Shown: positions 12,117 to 19,954 of the stretch, piece after piece
How the letters are laid out: every line of letters starts with the position of its first letter
How positions within the stretch are numbered: the first letter of the stretch is position 1
NCBI GenBank assembly: GCA_050288165.1
Contig: JBNKDG010000003.1
Coordinates: forward strand, 186,001-250,000
Reading direction: 5' to 3'
DNA length: 64,000 nucleotides
Source: JAPHTQ01 sp050288165
Lineage (GTDB): Bacteria > Pseudomonadota > Gammaproteobacteria > Thiohalomonadales > Thiohalomonadaceae
Made by a program: the position numbers and the translations under genes
The notes under the pieces: generated by a model
Database searches by the model: none
What the model saw: the letters and a program-made list of their open reading frames with translations, nothing else
What the model was told of the DNA's origin: nothing

Positions 12117-12569
12117 GTGCTCAACTATGGTGAACGTATTCTGCTGACCCTCTGGGTCGGCGGGCTCTGGATCATCGGCTACCTGGCGGTGCCGATCCTC
12201 TTCGCCTCCCTTGATGACCGTATGCTGGCCGGACAACTGGCAGGCAAGATGTTTACCTCCCTCAGTTACATCGGCCTGTTCAGCGGCGGACTGCTGCTGG
12301 CCGGGGCGTTTTATCGTACGCCGAAGTTTTGGGCTGACTGGAAGGTGCGCCTGCTGCTAATGATGCTGGTGATCGTCGCGGTAGGGGAGTTCGGGATCCA
12401 GCCGATCATGGCCGAACTGAAGGTCGGCGGCCTGGTGGAAGGGACCGAGAAATGGGCCAGCTTTGCCAAACTGCATGGGCTGGCGTCGAGCCTCTATCTG
12501 GTCAATAGTCTATTGGGTCTCGCCTTGATACTGCTGGGTGTGCGCCGGGAGTCTAAGGCAGGCGAATAG
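12117..12569 (+). CDS. DUF4149-family membrane protein
   Basis: A 150-residue integral membrane protein with about four hydrophobic helices, beginning at GTG 12117, four nt after the greA stop (VLNYGERILLTLWVGGLW). The motif pattern of an N-terminal TLWVGGLW helix and later helices separated by short loops fits the DUF4149/TMEM205-like family often found between greA and yhbY. The function is not known. An open frame continues upstream into greA, but that part overlaps greA and is not credible. The 3' end overlaps yhbY on the other strand by 17 bp. Confidence 0.8.
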   Translation: MLNYGERILLTLWVGGLWIIGYLAVPILFASLDDRMLAGQLAGKMFTSLSYIGLFSGGLLLAGAFYRTPKFWADWKVRLLLMMLVIVAVGEFGIQPIMAELKVGGLVEGTEKWASFAKLHGLASSLYLVNSLLGLALILLGVRRESKAGE

Positions 12570-12843
12570 CCGGTTTCTTCGCTTTGCGATAAACCACGGC
12601 GATATGACCGATACGCTGTACCAGGTCGCAACGGACCGCGGCACACATCTCCTTGATCAGGGCGTCACGGGTTTCCCGGTCTTCGGCACTGACCCTAACC
12701 TTGATCAATTCATGGTGTTCCAGCGTAAGATCCAGCTCATTGGCCACGCCCTCGCTGAATCCGGCATTGCCGAGCATCACCACGGGCTTGAGTTTATGGG
12801 CCAGTCCGCGTAGATAACGTTTTTGAGGTTCAGTCAGGGCCAT
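12553..12843 (-). CDS. yhbY: YhbY family ribosome-assembly RNA-binding protein (CRM domain)
   Basis: A 96-residue single CRM domain protein; relatives associate with pre-50S ribosomal particles. The sequence MALTEPQKRYLRGLAHKLKP, the GNAG loop (residues 25-28) and the ELIKVRVS strand are diagnostic. I use the ATG at 12843 because it gives the standard N terminus; 26 codons further upstream are open but unconserved-looking. It lies back to back with rlmE, the usual gammaproteobacterial neighbour, with a long inverted-repeat element in the shared 256-bp gap. Confidence 0.93.
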   Translation of the reverse strand: MALTEPQKRYLRGLAHKLKPVVMLGNAGFSEGVANELDLTLEHHELIKVRVSAEDRETRDALIKEMCAAVRCDLVQRIGHIAVVYRKAKKPAIRLP

Positions 12844-12915
12844 TGCGCCGTGTCCGTCGGAGAAAAGGGAGGCAAACATAGCCTCTTGTCGGTGGACTTG
12901 CAACTGAAAAGAGTG

Positions 12916-13072
12916 CACCACAGAGGCACGGAGAACACAGAGGAAAAGTGTGTGTGGTCTATATAGGCAGTGGTGGCAACAATTAGGCTATTTTGGGTTG
13001 TACCGCTGTCTGAAAGCATGAACTCTCTGAGTTTAAAGCGTTTTTCTCTGTGTTCTCCGTGTCTCTGTGGTG
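12916..13072. repeat. MITE-like inverted-repeat element A
   Basis: Two 32-nt arms (12916-12947 and 13041-13072) are inverted copies with 30 of 32 bases matching. They begin CACCACAGAG and carry CACGGAGAACACAGAG. The 93 bp between them hold no convincing gene. The element fills the yhbY-rlmE gap and its right arm ends 27 nt before the rlmE ATG, so it will be in the rlmE leader if transcription starts upstream. CACNGAG-type arms like these are seen as dispersed intergenic repeats in several proteobacteria (general knowledge, not checked here). Confidence 0.75.
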
Positions 13073-13099
13073 AATCAGGTTTTTATTGGGTTATCTAAC

Positions 13100-13720
13100 A
13101 TGGCAAGAAGCAAAACCAGCAGCGGCTGGTTGAAAGAACACTTTGGTGATCAGTACGTCATCCGCGCTCAGCAGGAAGGCTATCGCTCCCGTGCGGCCTA
13201 CAAACTGCTGGAGATCGACGACAAGGATAAGCTGCTCAAGCCGGGTATGACCGTGGTCGACCTGGGGGCTGCCCCCGGCGGCTGGACTCAGATCGCCGCC
13301 GATCGGGTCGGTGCCAAAGGGATGGTGGTGGCCCTCGATATCCTGGAGATGGACCCGATCCCCGAGGTGACCGTGCTGCATGGCGACTTCCGCGACGAGG
13401 CGGTGTTGCAGCAGTTGCTGGACGCGCTTGGTGGCCGACCGGTCGATCTTGTAATGAGCGATATGGCCCCCAACATCAGTGGTGTAAAGAGCGTGGACCA
13501 GCCGCGAGCGATGTATCTGGTCGAATTAACCCTGGAGTTGTGCCGTGAGGTACTAAAGCCGGGTGGAGACATGCTGGTAAAGGTGTTCCAGGGCGAGGGG
13601 TCGGAGGCGTTTATCAAGGCATGCCGCGAGGCCTTTGCCAAGGTAATCATCCGCAAACCGGCCGCTTCCCGGGGCCGTTCACGGGAAGTCTACGTGCTGG
13701 CCCGGAACTTTCGAGTGTAG
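13100..13720 (+). CDS. rlmE: 23S rRNA (uridine-2552-2'-O)-methyltransferase RlmE (FtsJ/RrmJ)
   Basis: RlmE methylates the ribose of U2552 in the A loop of 23S rRNA with S-adenosylmethionine, a late step of 50S maturation. The 206 residues contain the SAM motif VDLGAAPGGWTQ (about 53-64) and the full K-D-K-E catalytic tetrad: Lys35, Asp121 (MSDMAPN), Lys161 (LVKVF) and Glu196 (REVYV), each three less than in E. coli. The start at ATG 13100 gives MARSKTSSGWLKEHF, the family N terminus. It precedes ftsH as in E. coli. Confidence 0.97.
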   Translation: MARSKTSSGWLKEHFGDQYVIRAQQEGYRSRAAYKLLEIDDKDKLLKPGMTVVDLGAAPGGWTQIAADRVGAKGMVVALDILEMDPIPEVTVLHGDFRDEAVLQQLLDALGGRPVDLVMSDMAPNISGVKSVDQPRAMYLVELTLELCREVLKPGGDMLVKVFQGEGSEAFIKACREAFAKVIIRKPAASRGRSREVYVLARNFRV

Positions 13721-13737
13721 TAACGTACAGATAACGG

Positions 13738-13774
13738 GTCTGTCACGCCGATGCGCCAAGCGCCTGGGACAGAC
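13738..13774 (+). other. inverted repeat in the rlmE-ftsH gap
   Basis: GTCTGTC at 13738-13744 and GACAGAC at 13768-13774 can pair, and the loop contains a further GCGC/GCGC pairing. There is no T run, so it is not a standard terminator. It may shape the ftsH leader. Confidence 0.35.
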
Positions 13775-13817
13775 ACAGGCTAAAGTAACTGATACATAGA
13801 CGAGTCGAGGATTCACC

Positions 13818-15743
13818 TTGAACGATATCGCCAAGAATATTTTGCTGTGGGTGGTGATCGCCTTCATTTTGATGTCGGTCTTCACCAATTTTGGTCCCCA
13901 GCGTAGTGGTGCGCCCACCTCATTGGGCTACTCCACCTTTATCTCCGAAGTCCGTGCCGGCAAGGTGAAGAGCGTCCTGATCGAGGGGCAGACCATCATC
14001 GGCACCAATGAGGACAGCACCCATTTCAGCACCTATGCGCCGAATGATCCTGGCCTGATGGCTGATCTGCTGAACAATAACGTGGAGATCGTGGTCAAGC
14101 CGCCGGAGAAGGAAGGCATGCTGATGCAAATCTTCATCTCCTGGTTCCCGATGCTGCTGTTGATCGGTGTGTGGATCTTCTTCATGCGCCAGATGCAGGG
14201 CGGCGGCGGTGGCCGTGGCGCCATGTCTTTCGGTAAGAGCCGCGCCCGTCTGCTGGGCGAGGATCAGGTCAAGGTCACCTTCGCCGATGTGGCCGGTGTG
14301 GAAGAGGCCAAGGAAGACGTGGCTGAACTGGTCGAATTCCTGCGTGATCCCTCCAAATTCACCAAGCTGGGCGGCAAGATCCCGCGCGGCGTACTGATGG
14401 TCGGCCCTCCGGGTACCGGTAAAACCCTGCTGGCCAAGGCCATTGCCGGCGAGGCCCGGGTACCGTTTTTCACCATCTCCGGTTCCGACTTCGTCGAAAT
14501 GTTTGTCGGTGTCGGTGCCTCCCGCGTGCGCGACATGTTCGAGCAGGCGAAGAAGCAGGCCCCCTGCATTATCTTCATCGACGAGATCGACGCGGTCGGT
14601 CGTCACCGTGGCGCCGGTCTTGGCGGCGGTCACGATGAGCGTGAACAGACCCTCAACCAGTTGCTGGTAGAGATGGACGGCTTTGAGGGTAACGAAGGCG
14701 TTATCGTCATCGCTGCCACCAACCGTCCCGACGTGCTCGACCCGGCGCTGCTGCGTCCCGGTCGTTTCGACCGTCAGGTAGTGGTGCCGCTGCCCGATCT
14801 GCGTGGCCGCGAGCATATCCTCAAGGTCCATATGCGCAAGGTACCGGCTGCCGACGACGTCAATGCCTCGATCATTGCCCGTGGTACCCCCGGTTTCTCT
14901 GGTGCCGATCTGGCCAATCTGGTCAACGAGGCGGCTCTGTTCGCCGCCCGTGCCAACAAGACGCTGGTCAACATGATCGATTTTGAGCGTGCCAAGGACA
15001 AGATCATGATGGGCGCCGAACGTAAATCGATGGTGATGAACGAGTCGGAGAAAAAGCTCACCGCCTATCATGAAGCAGGCCACGCCATTGTCGGCCTGAG
15101 CGTGCCGGACCACGATCCGGTGCACAAGGTGACCATTATTCCCCGCGGTCGTGCCTTGGGCGTGACCATGTTCCTGCCCGAGGAAGATCGTTACAGCTAC
15201 TCCAAGCAGCGTCTGGAGAGCCAGATTTCCAGCCTGTTCGGCGGTCGTATTGCCGAGGAGCTGATCTTTGGTGCGGAGAAGGTGACCACCGGCGCCTCCA
15301 ATGATATCCAACGCGCTACCGACATGGCGCGCAACATGGTGACCAAGTGGGGTCTCTCAGACAAACTCGGTCCGCTAACCTACGCGGAAGAGGAGGGTGA
15401 GGTATTCCTCGGTCGCTCGGTGACTCAGCACAAGAACGTTTCCGACGAGACCGCGCACATCATCGACGAGGAGATCCGCTCCTTCATCGACCGCAACTAC
15501 GAACGCTCACGTAAAATTCTTGAAGAGAAGATCGACATCCTGCACCTGATGGCCGACGCACTGATCAAGTACGAGACCATCGACAAGGATCAGATCGACG
15601 ACATCATGCAGGGCAAGGACCCGCGCCCACCGCGTGATTGGACTGATCAGGCAACCCCGCCCAGCGACAAGGGCAGCGCCACCAAAGCCGGCAAAAAGAA
15701 GCCGGATGATGAGGCGATGGGTGACCCCGCTGGTCAACATTGA
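13818..15743 (+). CDS. ftsH: ATP-dependent zinc metalloprotease FtsH
   Basis: FtsH is the membrane-bound AAA+ protease that removes misfolded membrane proteins and regulators such as LpxC and RpoH. Residues 5-24 and 102-122 are membrane helices flanking a periplasmic domain. Walker A GPPGTGKT is at 196-203, Walker B IIFIDEIDA at 251-259, the second region of homology is TNRPDVLDPALLRPGRFDRQ, and the zinc site HEAGH is at 418-422. The start is TTG with CGAGG seven nt upstream, and it matches the E. coli N terminus. At 641 residues it is the usual length. It ends in a strong terminator. Confidence 0.98.
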   Translation: MNDIAKNILLWVVIAFILMSVFTNFGPQRSGAPTSLGYSTFISEVRAGKVKSVLIEGQTIIGTNEDSTHFSTYAPNDPGLMADLLNNNVEIVVKPPEKEGMLMQIFISWFPMLLLIGVWIFFMRQMQGGGGGRGAMSFGKSRARLLGEDQVKVTFADVAGVEEAKEDVAELVEFLRDPSKFTKLGGKIPRGVLMVGPPGTGKTLLAKAIAGEARVPFFTISGSDFVEMFVGVGASRVRDMFEQAKKQAPCIIFIDEIDAVGRHRGAGLGGGHDEREQTLNQLLVEMDGFEGNEGVIVIAATNRPDVLDPALLRPGRFDRQVVVPLPDLRGREHILKVHMRKVPAADDVNASIIARGTPGFSGADLANLVNEAALFAARANKTLVNMIDFERAKDKIMMGAERKSMVMNESEKKLTAYHEAGHAIVGLSVPDHDPVHKVTIIPRGRALGVTMFLPEEDRYSYSKQRLESQISSLFGGRIAEELIFGAEKVTTGASNDIQRATDMARNMVTKWGLSDKLGPLTYAEEEGEVFLGRSVTQHKNVSDETAHIIDEEIRSFIDRNYERSRKILEEKIDILHLMADALIKYETIDKDQIDDIMQGKDPRPPRDWTDQATPPSDKGSATKAGKKKPDDEAMGDPAGQH

Positions 15744-15755
15744 TCGATGTTAAGA

Positions 15756-15780
15756 AAAGCCCGCGAAAGCGGGCTTTTTT
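15756..15780 (+). terminator. terminator after ftsH
   Basis: AAAGCCCGC-GAAA-GCGGGCTTT, a perfect 9-bp stem with a stable GAAA tetraloop, followed directly by a T run. Confidence 0.92.
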
Positions 15781-15789
15781 CTTTAACCT

Positions 15790-15818
15790 TTATCCTTTGA
15801 CCGTACACCTCGTATAAT
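15790..15818 (+). promoter_or_regulatory. putative folP promoter, possibly giving a leaderless mRNA
   Basis: A perfect TATAAT at 15813-15818 lies six bases before the folP ATG (15825), so transcription would start at or next to the A of the start codon. The -35 region (TTATCC at 15790-15795, 17-bp spacer) is poor. The ftsH terminator just upstream means folP needs its own promoter. Confidence 0.5.
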
Positions 15819-15824
15819 CCGCGC

Positions 15825-16658
15825 ATGCTTCTCGACTGCGCCGGCAAATCTCTGGACCTTTCCGTTCCCCGTGTGATGGGGATCCTCAACGTGACTCCCG
15901 ACTCCTTCTCCGACGGCGGCCGTTTCGTACGCCAGGATGAGGCGATCGAGCAGGCGTTGCGCATGGTGGACGAGGGTGCGGCGATCATCGACATCGGTGG
16001 CGAGTCGACCCGTCCGGGTGCGGCGGATGTTACTGCGGAGGAGGAGATTCGCCGAGTGGTGCCGGTGATCGAGGTATTGGCGCCGGAACTGCCGGTACCG
16101 ATCTCGGTCGATAGCAGCAAGCCCGAGGTGATGCGTGCGGCGGTGGCCGCCGGGGCAGGATTGATTAATGACGTCTACGCCCTGCGTCGTGAAGGGGCGT
16201 TGCAGGCGGCGGCAGATTTAAAGGTGCCGGTCTGCCTGATGCATATGCAGGGCGAGCCGCGTACCATGCAGGCGGAGCCGCATTACAGCGATGTGGTGGC
16301 CGAGGTGGCCGAGTTTCTGCAGCTGCGGGTGAGCGAGTGCGAAGCGGCCGGTATTTCACGTGATCGCTTGATCCTCGATCCGGGTTTCGGTTTCGGCAAG
16401 AGTCTGGAACACAATCTCACCCTGCTGCGTCATCTGGATAGACTGGCTATTGATGACCTGCCCTTGCTGGTGGGAATTTCGCGTAAAACGATGATCGGTG
16501 CTGTGCTGGATGCGCCGGTGGATGAACGGCTTTATGGCAGTGTCGCGGCCGCTACCCTCGCGGTGTGGCAAGGGGCAAAGATCATTCGTGCCCACGATGT
16601 GAAAGCCACCTCCGATGCGGTGAAGCTGGCATGGGCGGTAAAGCAGGTTAATGGTTAG
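15825..16658 (+). CDS. folP: dihydropteroate synthase
   Basis: FolP condenses p-aminobenzoate with hydroxymethyl-dihydropterin diphosphate in folate synthesis; it is the sulfonamide target. The signatures MGILNVTPDSFSDGG (residues 18-32) and IDIGGESTRPGA (about 56-67) are intact, and the TIM-barrel ends with the RAHDV segment. The ATG at 15825 gives an N terminus (M-8 residues-SLDLS) of exactly the E. coli length. No Shine-Dalgarno can precede it if the proposed promoter is real. glmM follows eight nt later, with its Shine-Dalgarno overlapping the folP stop codon. Confidence 0.97.
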   Translation: MLLDCAGKSLDLSVPRVMGILNVTPDSFSDGGRFVRQDEAIEQALRMVDEGAAIIDIGGESTRPGAADVTAEEEIRRVVPVIEVLAPELPVPISVDSSKPEVMRAAVAAGAGLINDVYALRREGALQAAADLKVPVCLMHMQGEPRTMQAEPHYSDVVAEVAEFLQLRVSECEAAGISRDRLILDPGFGFGKSLEHNLTLLRHLDRLAIDDLPLLVGISRKTMIGAVLDAPVDERLYGSVAAATLAVWQGAKIIRAHDVKATSDAVKLAWAVKQVNG

Positions 16659-16666
16659 GAGGTTTT

Positions 16667-18007
16667 GTGGGACGCAAATATTTTGGCACTGACGGCATTC
16701 GCGGCAGGGTGGGGGAGTTTCCCATTACCCCAGAGTTCGTGCTCAAGCTGGGTTGGGCTGCCGGACGAGTGCTGGGTAAGGGGAATGGTGACAAGGTGGT
16801 CATCGGTAAGGACACCCGTATCTCCGGTTATATGTTCGAATCGGCGCTGGAGGCGGGTCTTTCCGCTGCCGGGGTCGATATCCTGCTGCTGGGACCGATG
16901 CCGACACCGGCGGTGGCCTACCTGACCCGTACCCTGCACGCCGCCGCTGGCATTGTCATCAGCGCCTCGCACAATCCCTTCGAAGACAACGGTATCAAGT
17001 TTTTCTCCGCCGACGGCACCAAGCTGCCCGATGAAGTGGAGTTGGCTATCGAAGCGGAACTGGACAAGGTAATGGAGATGGCGCCACCCGCGGAGCTGGG
17101 CAAAGCGCGCCGGGTCAATGATGCCGCCGGGCGTTATATCGAATTCTGCAAGAGCAGCTTTCCCAACCGCCTCAATCTGAAGGGGATGAAGCTGGTGCTC
17201 GATTGTGCCAACGGGGCCACCTATTACGTCGCGCCCAACGTGTTCCGCGAACTGGGCGCCAAAGTGATCACCCTGGCGGATCAGCCGGATGGCCTGAACA
17301 TCAATGTTGACTGCGGCTCGACCCATCCGCAACGTTTGCAAGCCGCTGTGCTGGAGCAGGGTGCCGACCTCGGAATCGCCTTCGACGGCGACGGCGACCG
17401 GGTGTTGATGGTCGACCGCAACGGCGAACTGGTCGACGGCGACGAGCTGTTGTTCATCATCGCCGCAGCGACGCATCAGCAGGAAACGGTGGCCGGGGTG
17501 GTAGGTACCCTGATGACCAACCTGGGGATGGAGCGCGCGCTGCAACAGGCCGGGATCGGTTTCTGTCGAGCTAAAGTGGGTGACCGCTATGTGATGGAGC
17601 AGCTCAAAGATAAGGGCTGGACTCTGGGCGGAGAAGGTTCCGGTCACCTGATTTGCCTCGATCACACCACCACCGGCGATGGCATTATCTCCGCCCTGCA
17701 GGTGCTGCGTGCTATGGCCGAGCAGGGCAAGGGGCTGGATGAACTCAAGGCGGGGATGAGCAAATACCCGCAGATCCTGATCAATGTGCGCCTGACTGAA
17801 CAGCGCGATGTGTTGGGGCTACCCGATGTCCAGGCGGCGGTAGCCGAGGCAGAAGCGGAACTGGGCCAGCGTGGAAGGGTACTTTTACGTGCCTCCGGCA
17901 CCGAGCCGCTGATTCGGGTGATGGTTGAGGGTGAGGATGGCGCCCAGGTAGAGGCGGTGGCCAATCGTCTGGCCGACGCGGTTCGCTCCCTGCTCGCAGC
18001 CGCCTGA
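16667..18007 (+). CDS. glmM: phosphoglucosamine mutase
   Basis: GlmM converts glucosamine-6-phosphate to glucosamine-1-phosphate for UDP-GlcNAc, peptidoglycan and LPS. The 446 residues include the start GRKYFGTDGIRG, the phosphoserine loop VISASHNPFEDNG with catalytic Ser101, the Mg-binding FDGDGDR (near residue 244) and the sugar-binding GEGSGH. The start is GTG with AGGAGG at 16657-16662, overlapping the folP stop. The folP-glmM pair is conserved in E. coli. Confidence 0.97.
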   Translation: MGRKYFGTDGIRGRVGEFPITPEFVLKLGWAAGRVLGKGNGDKVVIGKDTRISGYMFESALEAGLSAAGVDILLLGPMPTPAVAYLTRTLHAAAGIVISASHNPFEDNGIKFFSADGTKLPDEVELAIEAELDKVMEMAPPAELGKARRVNDAAGRYIEFCKSSFPNRLNLKGMKLVLDCANGATYYVAPNVFRELGAKVITLADQPDGLNINVDCGSTHPQRLQAAVLEQGADLGIAFDGDGDRVLMVDRNGELVDGDELLFIIAAATHQQETVAGVVGTLMTNLGMERALQQAGIGFCRAKVGDRYVMEQLKDKGWTLGGEGSGHLICLDHTTTGDGIISALQVLRAMAEQGKGLDELKAGMSKYPQILINVRLTEQRDVLGLPDVQAAVAEAEAELGQRGRVLLRASGTEPLIRVMVEGEDGAQVEAVANRLADAVRSLLAAA

Positions 18008-18032
18008 AAACCGCCGCAAGCGTTTGTGCGCG

Positions 18033-18061
18033 TTGATTTATCCGCCGCACATCGGTATCCT
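18033..18061 (+). promoter_or_regulatory. putative promoter of tpiA-secG-tRNA-Leu
   Basis: TTGATT at 18033-18038, a 17-bp spacer, and TATCCT at 18056-18061, each matching four of six consensus bases. It lies in the 101-bp glmM-tpiA gap, 48 bp before the tpiA ATG. Confidence 0.45.
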
Positions 18062-18108
18062 TCGCGCCTTAAATTAAAGCGATGATAATGATAAAGCGGG
18101 GAAGGGTA

Positions 18109-18861
18109 ATGCGACAGAAACTCGTTGCCGGAAACTGGAAAATGAACGGCTCCAAGGCCAGCATCAAAGAGCTGCTGGACGGGATCAAGAAAGGAATCGG
18201 TGATATCGAGAGTTCGGAAGTCGCCGTCTGTGCCCCATTTGTCTATCTCGGCGAAACGGAAGCGCAACTGAACGGTACCCCCATCGCATGGGGTGCGCAG
18301 AACCTGAGTACCGAAGAGAAGGGCGCCTTCACCGGCGAAATCTCTGCCGCGATGATTAACGACTTCAACTGCAAGTATGTCATCGTCGGCCACTCCGAGC
18401 GCCGCACCCTGTATGGGGAAGACGATGCGCTGGTGGCAAAGAAGTACAGCGTTGCCCGCGCTGCAGGCCTTAAACCGATCCTCTGTATCGGTGAAACTCT
18501 GGAAGAGCGGGAAAAGGGCGTGACCAACGATGTGGTGGCACGTCAGCTTGAAGCAGTAATCAGTCTGGAAGGGATTGCCTCCCTGGCCGATGGCGTGATT
18601 GCCTACGAACCGGTCTGGGCCATCGGTACCGGTAAGACCGCTAGCCCGGAACAGGCGCAGGAGGTTCACGCCTTCATTCGCAAACTGATGAGCGATAAAG
18701 ATGCAGCGGTTGCTGCCAAAGTTCAGATCCTCTATGGCGGTAGCATGAACGCGGCCAATGCGGCGGAACTGCTGTCACAGCAGGACATTGACGGCGGCTT
18801 GATTGGTGGTGCTTCACTGAAGGCTGAGGATTTCCTCACCATCTGTCGTGCTGCCGGATAA
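18109..18861 (+). CDS. tpiA: triosephosphate isomerase
   Basis: TpiA interconverts dihydroxyacetone phosphate and glyceraldehyde-3-phosphate. The 250 residues contain the substrate Lys11 (AGNWKMNG), the electrophile His in VIVGHSERR (about 95), the catalytic Glu in AYEPVWAIGTG (about 167) with the mobile loop, and the phosphate-binding YGGS. I use ATG 18109; earlier in-frame ATGs (18082, 18088) add residues absent from the family, and a GGGAAGGG ribosome site fits 18109. The gene starts a tpiA-secG-tRNA-Leu unit. Confidence 0.96.
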   Translation: MRQKLVAGNWKMNGSKASIKELLDGIKKGIGDIESSEVAVCAPFVYLGETEAQLNGTPIAWGAQNLSTEEKGAFTGEISAAMINDFNCKYVIVGHSERRTLYGEDDALVAKKYSVARAAGLKPILCIGETLEEREKGVTNDVVARQLEAVISLEGIASLADGVIAYEPVWAIGTGKTASPEQAQEVHAFIRKLMSDKDAAVAAKVQILYGGSMNAANAAELLSQQDIDGGLIGGASLKAEDFLTICRAAG

Positions 18862-18884
18862 CATTACAGGTTCATACTGAGAAT

Positions 18885-19250
18885 ATGGAAACAGTCATTC
18901 TGATCATTCATGTACTGGCGGCGCTGACGCTGATTGGTCTTATCCTGCTACAACAGGGCAAGGGTGCCGATATGGGCGCGGCCTTCGGTAGCGGTGCGTC
19001 CTCCACCGTGTTCGGTGCGCAGGGTTCCGCCTCATTCCTCACCCGCAGTACCGCGATCCTGGCGACTATCTTCTTCCTCACCAGCCTGACATTGGGTTAC
19101 TTCACCAATCAGGGCGTATCACGCAAGAGCGTAACCGATACGGTGATGGAAAAGGTTGACGACAAGGCACCGGTTGCAGAAGATATGCCGTCCGCGCCGG
19201 GAGCCAATGGCGACAAGGCGGCAGGTAGCGACGTTCCGCAGCCTAAGTAG
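18885..19250 (+). CDS. secG: preprotein translocase subunit SecG
   Basis: SecG is the small SecYEG translocon subunit that eases SecA cycling. The 121-residue protein has two membrane helices (about 2-20 and 53-72) joined by the conserved cytoplasmic LLQQGKGADMGAAFGSGAS loop, and a variable acidic, Ala/Pro-rich tail. It starts 23 nt after tpiA and ends nine nt before tRNA-Leu, the standard gammaproteobacterial arrangement. Confidence 0.95.
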   Translation: METVILIIHVLAALTLIGLILLQQGKGADMGAAFGSGASSTVFGAQGSASFLTRSTAILATIFFLTSLTLGYFTNQGVSRKSVTDTVMEKVDDKAPVAEDMPSAPGANGDKAAGSDVPQPK

Positions 19251-19259
19251 TAAACACAA

Positions 19260-19344
19260 GCCGAAGTGGTGAAATTGGTAGACACGCTATCTTGAGGGGG
19301 TAGTGGGGCAACCCGTGCCGGTTCGAGTCCGGCCTTCGGCACCA
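19260..19344 (+). tRNA. tRNA-Leu (anticodon GAG)
   Basis: The acceptor GCCGAAG pairs with CTTCGGC, followed by A and an encoded CCA. The anticodon arm CTATC-TTGAGGG-GGTAG gives GAG, reading CUC/CUU. A long variable arm (class II) and a TTCGAGT T-loop are present. It lies nine nt after secG and is probably processed from the tpiA-secG transcript. Confidence 0.96.
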
Positions 19345-19356
19345 TCTTAAATAGGA

Positions 19357-19390
19357 AACCCGTACCTGGATTCAGGTGCGGGTTTTCTTT
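19357..19390 (+). terminator. first terminator after tRNA-Leu
   Basis: AACCCGTACCTG-GATT-CAGGTGCGGGTT followed by TTCTTTTT. Confidence 0.88.
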
Positions 19391-19395
19391 TTGGG

Positions 19396-19411
19396 CGGCC
19401 TTCGGCACCAT
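19396..19411 (+). repeat. second copy of the tRNA-Leu 3' end
   Basis: CGGCCTTCGGCACCAT repeats bases 19330-19345 exactly (16 of 16), 66 bp downstream. It is again followed by a terminator with the same AACCCGTA...ACGGGTTTTC outline but a different middle. It could be an attachment-site scar or a tandem duplication of the tRNA end plus terminator. Confidence 0.85.
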
Positions 19412-19419
19412 TCATTAAG

Positions 19420-19456
19420 AACCCGTAGTGGATCATTCCATTACGGGTTTTCTTTT
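19420..19456 (+). terminator. second terminator after tRNA-Leu
   Basis: AACCCGTAGTGG-ATCATT-CCATTACGGGTT (12-bp stem with one G-T pair) followed by TTCTTTT. It duplicates the function of the first terminator. Confidence 0.85.
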
Positions 19457-19519
19457 GGGTGAACCGGCACGTGCAAGCCCGTGCGGTGGACTCGGTAGAT
19501 CCCTGTGCCTCAATTTGTA

Positions 19520-19666
19520 AATAGCCGCGGAACACACGGAATACACGGACATGTCAGTTTGTAGCTGAATCGTATTCCTCCAAGCGCAAACGTGCTTACT
19601 GTCTATGAGCGTTTACTGAGTGAATCCTTCTCATCTTCCGTGTGTTCTGTGTATTCCGTGGCCATT
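19520..19666. repeat. MITE-like inverted-repeat element B
   Basis: Arms at about 19520-19552 and 19634-19666 are inverted relatives with roughly five or six mismatches over 31 bases. Each is built from repeated GAAYACACRGAA-type units (for example CGGAACACACGGAATACACG). It resembles element A in style but not closely in sequence. There is no gene in the 81 bp between the arms. Confidence 0.65.
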
Positions 19667-19689
19667 TAATAGCCCATCCCCGCTTCGAT

Positions 19690-19924
19690 ATTTATAAGTC
19701 GCGATACAACTCAATCCTTTTCACAAACATTATTGTAAAAACACAATATTAGTCTTTAGTGAATTACTGCAGCACAGTAATAAATAGAGTGTAAATGTTG
19801 AGCTAATCGCTGATTTGTGTATGATTAGTCCCGGCCTGTCAGACCGCATATATCAAGAAAAAAGCGGCTTTTTGGTCATATGTATAACTTTATGAAATAT
19901 AAACATTATTAGTTTTGGCCTGGC
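19690..19924 (+). other. AT-rich gene-free region upstream of nuoA
   Basis: About 235 bp that are clearly more AT-rich than the surroundings. It contains small inverted repeats: ATTGT...ACAAT (19731-19747), ATTACTG-CAGCA-CAGTAAT (19763-19781) and an A-run/T-run palindrome around 19858-19876. I see no ORF with a credible ribosome site. It may be the regulatory region of nuo, or hold a small RNA; neither is shown. Confidence 0.4.
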
Positions 19925-19954
19925 TTGACACTGAATCTCGTCACCGCCTAAACT
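19925..19954 (+). promoter_or_regulatory. likely nuo operon promoter
   Basis: A perfect -35 TTGACA (19925-19930), an 18-bp spacer and TAAACT (19949-19954, four of six). This is about 80 bp before nuoA and just downstream of the AT-rich region; it is the best sigma-70 match in the gap. Confidence 0.65.

Noticed and set aside
19109..19411. Minus-strand frame across tRNA-Leu and the end of secG
   Set aside because: It covers a well-defined tRNA and terminators; the protein is an artefact of structured RNA sequence.
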